NCBI GenBank assembly: GCA_034436015.1
Contig: DAOTWG010000005.1
Span: forward strand, 1 to 64,000
Source of the DNA: DAOTVX01 sp034436015
Lineage (GTDB): Bacteria > Chloroflexota > Anaerolineae > Anaerolineales > Villigracilaceae
Reading direction: 5' to 3'
Length of the DNA stretch: 64,000 nucleotides
Position 1 is the stretch's first letter; each line of letters opens with the position of its first letter. Below are positions 60,590 to 64,000 of this stretch, in pieces. The position numbers were made by a program, and so were the translations under genes. A model generated the notes under the pieces. That model was not told where the DNA came from, searched no databases, and was given only the letters and a program-made list of their open reading frames with translations.

Positions 60590-61444
60590 CTACGGCCCGC
60601 GGTCCACGTATTCGAAACTCACATCGAACACTTTCGCCGAATGCGTCAGCGCGCCGATGGAGATATAGTCCACGCCGGTCTCGGCAATCTGGCGGACGTT
60701 TTCGAGCGAGACGTTGCCGGACGCCTCCAGCCGGGCGCGGCCAGCGACCAGGCGCACTGCCTCGGCCATCAAGGGCGGAGTCATATTGTCGAGCAAGATC
60801 CGCTCCACACCCAACGCCAGGGCCTCGCGCACGTCGTCCAGTGTGCGCGCCTCGACCTCGATTTCGAGTGTGGGGGCGCTTGCTCTGGCGCGTTGCACGG
60901 CCAGCATGAGGGAGCCGGCAAAGTCAATGTGATTGTCTTTGATAAGCACCCTATCGTACAGGCCCAGGCGATGATTCTGCCCGCCGCCGCGTTGCACAGC
61001 CAGTTTATCGACCATGCGCAACCCCGGCGCGGTTTTGCGGGTATCGAGGATGATGGCGCCCGTGCCGGCGACGGCGTCAACGAATTGGCGCGTCAGGGTC
61101 GCGATGCCGGACATGCGTCCCAAGAAGTTCAGCGCCGTGCGCTCGGCAGTCAACAGGCTGCGCGCCGGCCCGCCAACGATGGCCAACGTCTGTCCACGCC
61201 CCACACGCGCCCCCTCCTCCACCTTCCTTTCAAAGACAATACGCTCATCTACCGTAAGATACACCGCCTGCGCCACATCTAGCCCGGCCACAACACCATC
61301 CTGTTTGGCGACAACACGACCCCGCATGACGGCTTCCACAGGGACAATGCTCTCTGTGGTCACATCGCCGGAGCCGATGTCCTCTTCCAAGGCGCTGCGG
61401 ATGGCGCGGAGAATATCCGGGTGGAGAGATGTATTTAGTGTCAT
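60590..61444 (-). CDS. nadC: Nicotinate-nucleotide pyrophosphorylase (quinolinate phosphoribosyltransferase)
   Basis: A 284-residue enzyme for the third step of NAD synthesis. EEDIGSGDVTTE, RTALNFLGRMSGIAT, DTRKTAPGLR, KLAVQRGGGQNHRLGL, KDNHI and EASGNVSLENV are typical. ATG 61444 begins the conserved part, but no Shine-Dalgarno precedes it; the longer open frame starts in the promoter. An inverted repeat covers the start codon. Confidence 0.95.
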   Translation of the reverse strand: MTLNTSLHPDILRAIRSALEEDIGSGDVTTESIVPVEAVMRGRVVAKQDGVVAGLDVAQAVYLTVDERIVFERKVEEGARVGRGQTLAIVGGPARSLLTAERTALNFLGRMSGIATLTRQFVDAVAGTGAIILDTRKTAPGLRMVDKLAVQRGGGQNHRLGLYDRVLIKDNHIDFAGSLMLAVQRARASAPTLEIEVEARTLDDVREALALGVERILLDNMTPPLMAEAVRLVAGRARLEASGNVSLENVRQIAETGVDYISIGALTHSAKVFDVSFEYVDRGP

Positions 61445-61455
61445 TTTTACACTAA
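61435..61455. promoter_or_regulatory. Inverted repeat over the nadC start codon
   Basis: TTAGTGT (61435-61441) and ACACTAA (61449-61455) are perfect 7-bp arms around seven bases that include the ATG. It may be a site for a NAD-pathway repressor or an RNA hairpin controlling translation. I could not match it to a known regulator from memory. Confidence 0.5.
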
Positions 61456-61496
61456 TTTGACTTGAAATAAAAACGGCTTTTCTGCCTTCACTTCCT

Positions 61497-61525
61497 ATTC
61501 TCATCGTCTTTGGCAATTTTGTCAA
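61497..61525 (-). promoter_or_regulatory. Promoter of the nadC-nadA-nadB operon
   Basis: On the minus strand TTGACA (61520-61525), 17 bp, then GAGAAT (61497-61502). It leaves a leader of about 45 bases before the nadC start. Confidence 0.6.
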
Positions 61526-61591
61526 GGAAGAGATCACGAGCCGAAAAGACTATCCGCGCCGTAAGACGCGGCGGCGCTCGCCTCCCTCGCC

Positions 61592-61633
61592 TAACATCGG
61601 CGAGGTGTGCTTACAGAAACCTCGCCGATGTTA
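61592..61633 (-). terminator. Long perfect hairpin overlapping a stop codon
   Basis: Arms of 15 bp (61592-61606 and 61619-61633) pair perfectly with a 12-base loop. The stop codon of the membrane-protein gene (61631-61633) is part of the stem. No T-run follows. Confidence 0.55.
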
Positions 61634-62026
61634 AAACTCCCAGGGACGCAGGAGCAGAAAGACGATGTGCAACAGGATGGCCATGGCGCTCAGCACAAAA
61701 GCGGCTGTCACGCGGCGGCGTTCTATCGGCCCTTCCCCCTCATCCAACTGCCGCAACGCGCTCCAACCGGTGAGCAGGCTGAGCAACCCAAACAGAAGAC
61801 CGCTGAAACACCCCCCTATGGAAAAGCTGCCGATGAAATTCATGAATGACTCCAGCGAGAGGAGAAACGCCCATATCTCCTCCGAAGGAGTCAAGAGAAG
61901 AACATTGTACATCGTCCACGTCAGCCAACAAAGATAGGGGATGATGGCCAGAATGCCTAGAATCAGGCTGACGATGGAACGTCGTCGGGCGCGTTGCAGG
62001 TAGGGGTCGAAAAGCGAAGGAGTCAT
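61631..62026 (-). CDS. Four-helix membrane protein
   Basis: A 131-residue protein with four hydrophobic segments (about 17-40, 52-65, 66-88 and 105-127) and short charged ends (YLQRARRRS; EGEGPIERRR). No family is recognised, although the layout resembles DUF4190-type proteins. It precedes the nad operon on the same strand, but the hairpin and the nadC promoter lie between them. Confidence 0.7.
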   Translation of the reverse strand: MTPSLFDPYLQRARRRSIVSLILGILAIIPYLCWLTWTMYNVLLLTPSEEIWAFLLSLESFMNFIGSFSIGGCFSGLLFGLLSLLTGWSALRQLDEGEGPIERRRVTAAFVLSAMAILLHIVFLLLRPWEF

Positions 62027-62126
62027 AGAGTGCGCCGGCCTAAGTAAGGAAAGGTCGCGTGTCTATTATACCTTTTTTAGGCAATCGGCAGTAAAATAAC
62101 CATATCTCAGCGAACGGAGTTGTTTC

Positions 62127-62687
62127 ATGTCGGACATGGTCGAAGTTGTTGTAGACAGTGTGCGGGTTAGTTTGATGTCGTCGCAGCGTGTCATCCTCTT
62201 GCGCCAGATAGACCGCGAGCGTTACCTGCCGATCTGGGTTGGCCCTTATGAGGCCGAGGCAATCACAGTGGCCTTGCAGGAAATTGAGATGATTCGCCCT
62301 TTGACGCACGACTTGCTCAAGAACACCTTTGCCTTGCTCAACGCTCGCCCCCTGCGCATTGAGATCATCGATTTGCGAGATGATATTTTCTACGGACGAA
62401 TTGTCGTTGAGGATGATGGACGGATTCTAGCGCTTGACTCGCGTCCTTCGGACGCCATTGCTCTGGCCGTGCGAGTTCACATCCCCATTCTGGTCAGCGA
62501 AGCGGTCATGGAGGCCGCGGCCATTGTTCCGGAGCAGGATATCGAAGAGACTGCGCCGTCTCCCGCCTCTACGGCCGAGGAACAGCCGCCAGCCTCCGAC
62601 GAACGCCTGGATGTCTTCGAGGACTTCCTCAAGAAACTCGATCAACGCAAAAGCGCCGAGGGCGACGAGGAAACGTCAACGAACTGA
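62127..62687 (+). CDS. Bifunctional nuclease (DUF151) domain protein
   Basis: A 186-residue protein. Residues 1-140 are the BFN domain: LRQIDRERYLPIWVGPYEAEAI, LTHDLLKN, FYGRIVVE and DSRPSDAIALAVR are conserved. The family is named after a plant protein with RNase and DNase activity; bacterial roles are unsettled. An acidic tail (about 141-186) follows. The gene precedes dnaB by 19 bases and may be cotranscribed with it. Confidence 0.92.
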   Translation: MSDMVEVVVDSVRVSLMSSQRVILLRQIDRERYLPIWVGPYEAEAITVALQEIEMIRPLTHDLLKNTFALLNARPLRIEIIDLRDDIFYGRIVVEDDGRILALDSRPSDAIALAVRVHIPILVSEAVMEAAAIVPEQDIEETAPSPASTAEEQPPASDERLDVFEDFLKKLDQRKSAEGDEETSTN

Positions 62688-62706
62688 GGTTGTAGAATTA
62701 CCGACG

Positions 62707-64000
62707 ATGAACACCGGTCTTCCCCTTGACGAAATGCCGTTGGAGGCCATGGAGCCGCCGTCGTCCTCGTCGGCGGCGCCGAGCGTCCCGCACCACCGCG
62801 AGGCGGAAGAGGCGGTGATTGGCGCGGTGCTCATCAATCCGGAAGTGTACTATGACCTGGCTCAGTTTCTCCAGGCGGAGGATTTCTACATTCACCGCAA
62901 TCGCTGGATTTGGGAAGCATTCACCCGCTTACACGAGCAGCGGATTCCGATTGACCTCCTGACGGTTGCCGAGGAACTGGAGCATGCCGGCCGTCTGGCA
63001 GAAGTGGGTGGACCGGCGTATCTGACCGCTTTGCTCAACCAGACGCCGACCTCGCTGCACGCCGAGGCGTATGGGCGGATAGTGGAAGCCGCCGCCGTCC
63101 GCCGCCGGATGCTGGCTGCCGCCAACCAGATTGCCTCGCTGGCCTATAATCAACAAGAGGGCATCGAACAGGTCCTCGCCGAGGCAGAAAAATCCATCTT
63201 CAACGTTAGTCAGCGGCGACTTCGCCGCGATGTGCAACCCATCTCGCAAGCGTTGAGCGAGTACTATGACCGCATTGACGAACTGGCGAGGCGGTCCGAG
63301 GAAATCTTCGGCGTCCCCACCGGCTTTATCGATCTAGATCGCCTCCTGAGCGGCATGCAACCTTCCGATTTGTTGATCATCGCCGGGCGGCCTGGGCAAG
63401 GGAAGTCCGGCTTCCTACTCTCGGTTGCCCGGAACGCCGCTCTGTTGCACAAGAAGCACGTCGCCATTTTCTCCCTCGAAATGTCCAACGAACAAGTTGT
63501 GCAACGCTTGCTGGCGCAGGAGACCGGCATTGACTCGCAACGCCTACGCAACGGGAAGCTGACCGACGAGGAGTGGCCTTTGCTGACGCACGCCATCGAG
63601 GTCCTGGGCGACACACACATCTACCTGGACGACACGCCGGCCATTACGCCGCTAGCGCTGCGCACCAAGTGTCGCCGCTTGCACATGGAATTTGGCCTCG
63701 ACCTGATTCTCCTCGACTACCTGCAACTGATGGGCGGCGATACGCGCGCGGAAAACCGCGTACAGGAGGTCTCGTACATCTCGCGCAGCCTGAAGGCGCT
63801 GGCGCGCGAACTCAACGTGCCGATTCTCGCCGCCGCCCAACTCAGCCGCGCCGTGGAACAACGCACCGACAAGCGACCGGTGCTCTCCGATTTGCGCGAA
63901 TCAGGCAGCCTGGAGCAAGACGCCGACGTCGTGATGTTCATTTACCGACCGGATCAGTATGAAAAAGATGCCGCCAGGCAAAATGTGGCGGAGATCATCA
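62707..64000 (+). CDS. dnaB: Replicative DNA helicase DnaB, 5' part
   Basis: The gene runs off the right edge; 431 codons are present, in frame to the last base. After a serine/proline-rich start the DnaB_N domain follows (AEEAVIGAVL, GRLAEVGGPAYLT, about 30-135). The linker EIFGVPTGFIDLDRLLSG then leads to the RecA-like motor with Walker A GRPGQGKS, FSLEMS, Walker B LILLDYLQLM and DLRESGSLEQDADV. No intein interrupts the visible part. DnaB unwinds DNA at replication forks as a hexamer. ATG 62707 is the first start after the DUF151 stop. Confidence 0.97.
   Translation, partial: MNTGLPLDEMPLEAMEPPSSSSAAPSVPHHREAEEAVIGAVLINPEVYYDLAQFLQAEDFYIHRNRWIWEAFTRLHEQRIPIDLLTVAEELEHAGRLAEVGGPAYLTALLNQTPTSLHAEAYGRIVEAAAVRRRMLAAANQIASLAYNQQEGIEQVLAEAEKSIFNVSQRRLRRDVQPISQALSEYYDRIDELARRSEEIFGVPTGFIDLDRLLSGMQPSDLLIIAGRPGQGKSGFLLSVARNAALLHKKHVAIFSLEMSNEQVVQRLLAQETGIDSQRLRNGKLTDEEWPLLTHAIEVLGDTHIYLDDTPAITPLALRTKCRRLHMEFGLDLILLDYLQLMGGDTRAENRVQEVSYISRSLKALARELNVPILAAAQLSRAVEQRTDKRPVLSDLRESGSLEQDADVVMFIYRPDQYEKDAARQNVAEII

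Noticed and set aside
1..64000. CRISPR array, prophage or insertion sequence
   Set aside because: No regularly spaced direct repeats, integrase, transposase or phage genes were seen when reading the window.

Overview
The window is about 64 kb of bacterial chromosome, GC-rich for most of its length, with 61 coding features (two cut by the window edges, two with apparent frameshifts) and three tRNA genes. The gene content points to a Chloroflexota (Anaerolineae-like) bacterium. Supporting signs are lipoproteins with an NBR1-type Ig domain or YCF48-like propellers, VanW and LytR-CpsA-Psr envelope proteins without any outer-membrane genes, several large GT-C glycosyltransferases, zinc-finger anti-sigma factors, RNase Y beside RecX, and a DUF3597 protein. 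This assignment is inference from gene families; no rRNA gene is present. No CRISPR array, prophage, transposase or integrase was seen.

Layout. 1-2119: end of an oligopeptide ABC ATPase, a small membrane protein and a response regulator, with base and codon use unlike the rest. 2193-5097: tRNA-Gln, then a Rieske/cytochrome b6/subunit IV-dihaem c operon, a menaquinol:cytochrome c reductase. 5227-14562: envelope genes (NBR1-Ig lipoprotein, GT39, GT2, methyltransferase, VanW, Trm112-like, LCP). 14714-18119: tRNA-Val and an unusual serine hydroxymethyltransferase-GcvT fusion. 18168-21717: two sugar-type ABC permeases and a PIG-V-like glycosyltransferase behind a promoter overlapped by a LacI-type operator. 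22237-31851: YCF48 lipoprotein, malic enzyme-PTA fusion, DUF4870 protein, aminotransferase, L32, RNase Y and RecX. 32590-32772: an isolated mini transcription unit (promoter, strong Shine-Dalgarno, 17-codon ORF, terminator). 32787-38584: Elp3, then a purine-type deaminase/GntR/carbamate kinase operon with a matching GntR operator, and a degenerate histidine kinase.

38924-47378: overlapping ATP-grasp and GNAT genes, DUF1385 protein, a frameshifted DUF3795 gene, PabB-PabC fusion, aldo/keto reductase, tRNA-Ile(UAU), and a tightly overlapping acyltransferase/GT4/ribF operon. 47615-51578: GT39, membrane protein and biotin-dependent carboxyltransferase. 51618-55685: two ECF sigma/anti-sigma systems, one running into a broken zinc-ribbon gene and OsmC, flanking a cNMP-domain protein and a NifU-type scaffold. 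55792-64000: rhomboid protease, guanylate kinase, DUF3597, the nadC-nadA-nadB operon, a bifunctional nuclease-domain protein and the start of dnaB.

The best promoters share a TTGACA, 17-18 bp, GATACT/GATAAT pattern, so a standard sigma-A consensus applies here. Several genes instead have a TATAAT-like box 6-7 bp before the ATG, which suggests leaderless mRNAs.

Items most worth a second look: the GlyA-GcvT fusion with its cysteine-rich linker, the mini transcription unit at 32.6 kb, the ECF/anti-sigma/zinc-ribbon/OsmC cluster, tRNA-Ile(UAU), the GntR-controlled deaminase/carbamate kinase operon, and the b6-type complex carrying a dihaem cytochrome c.
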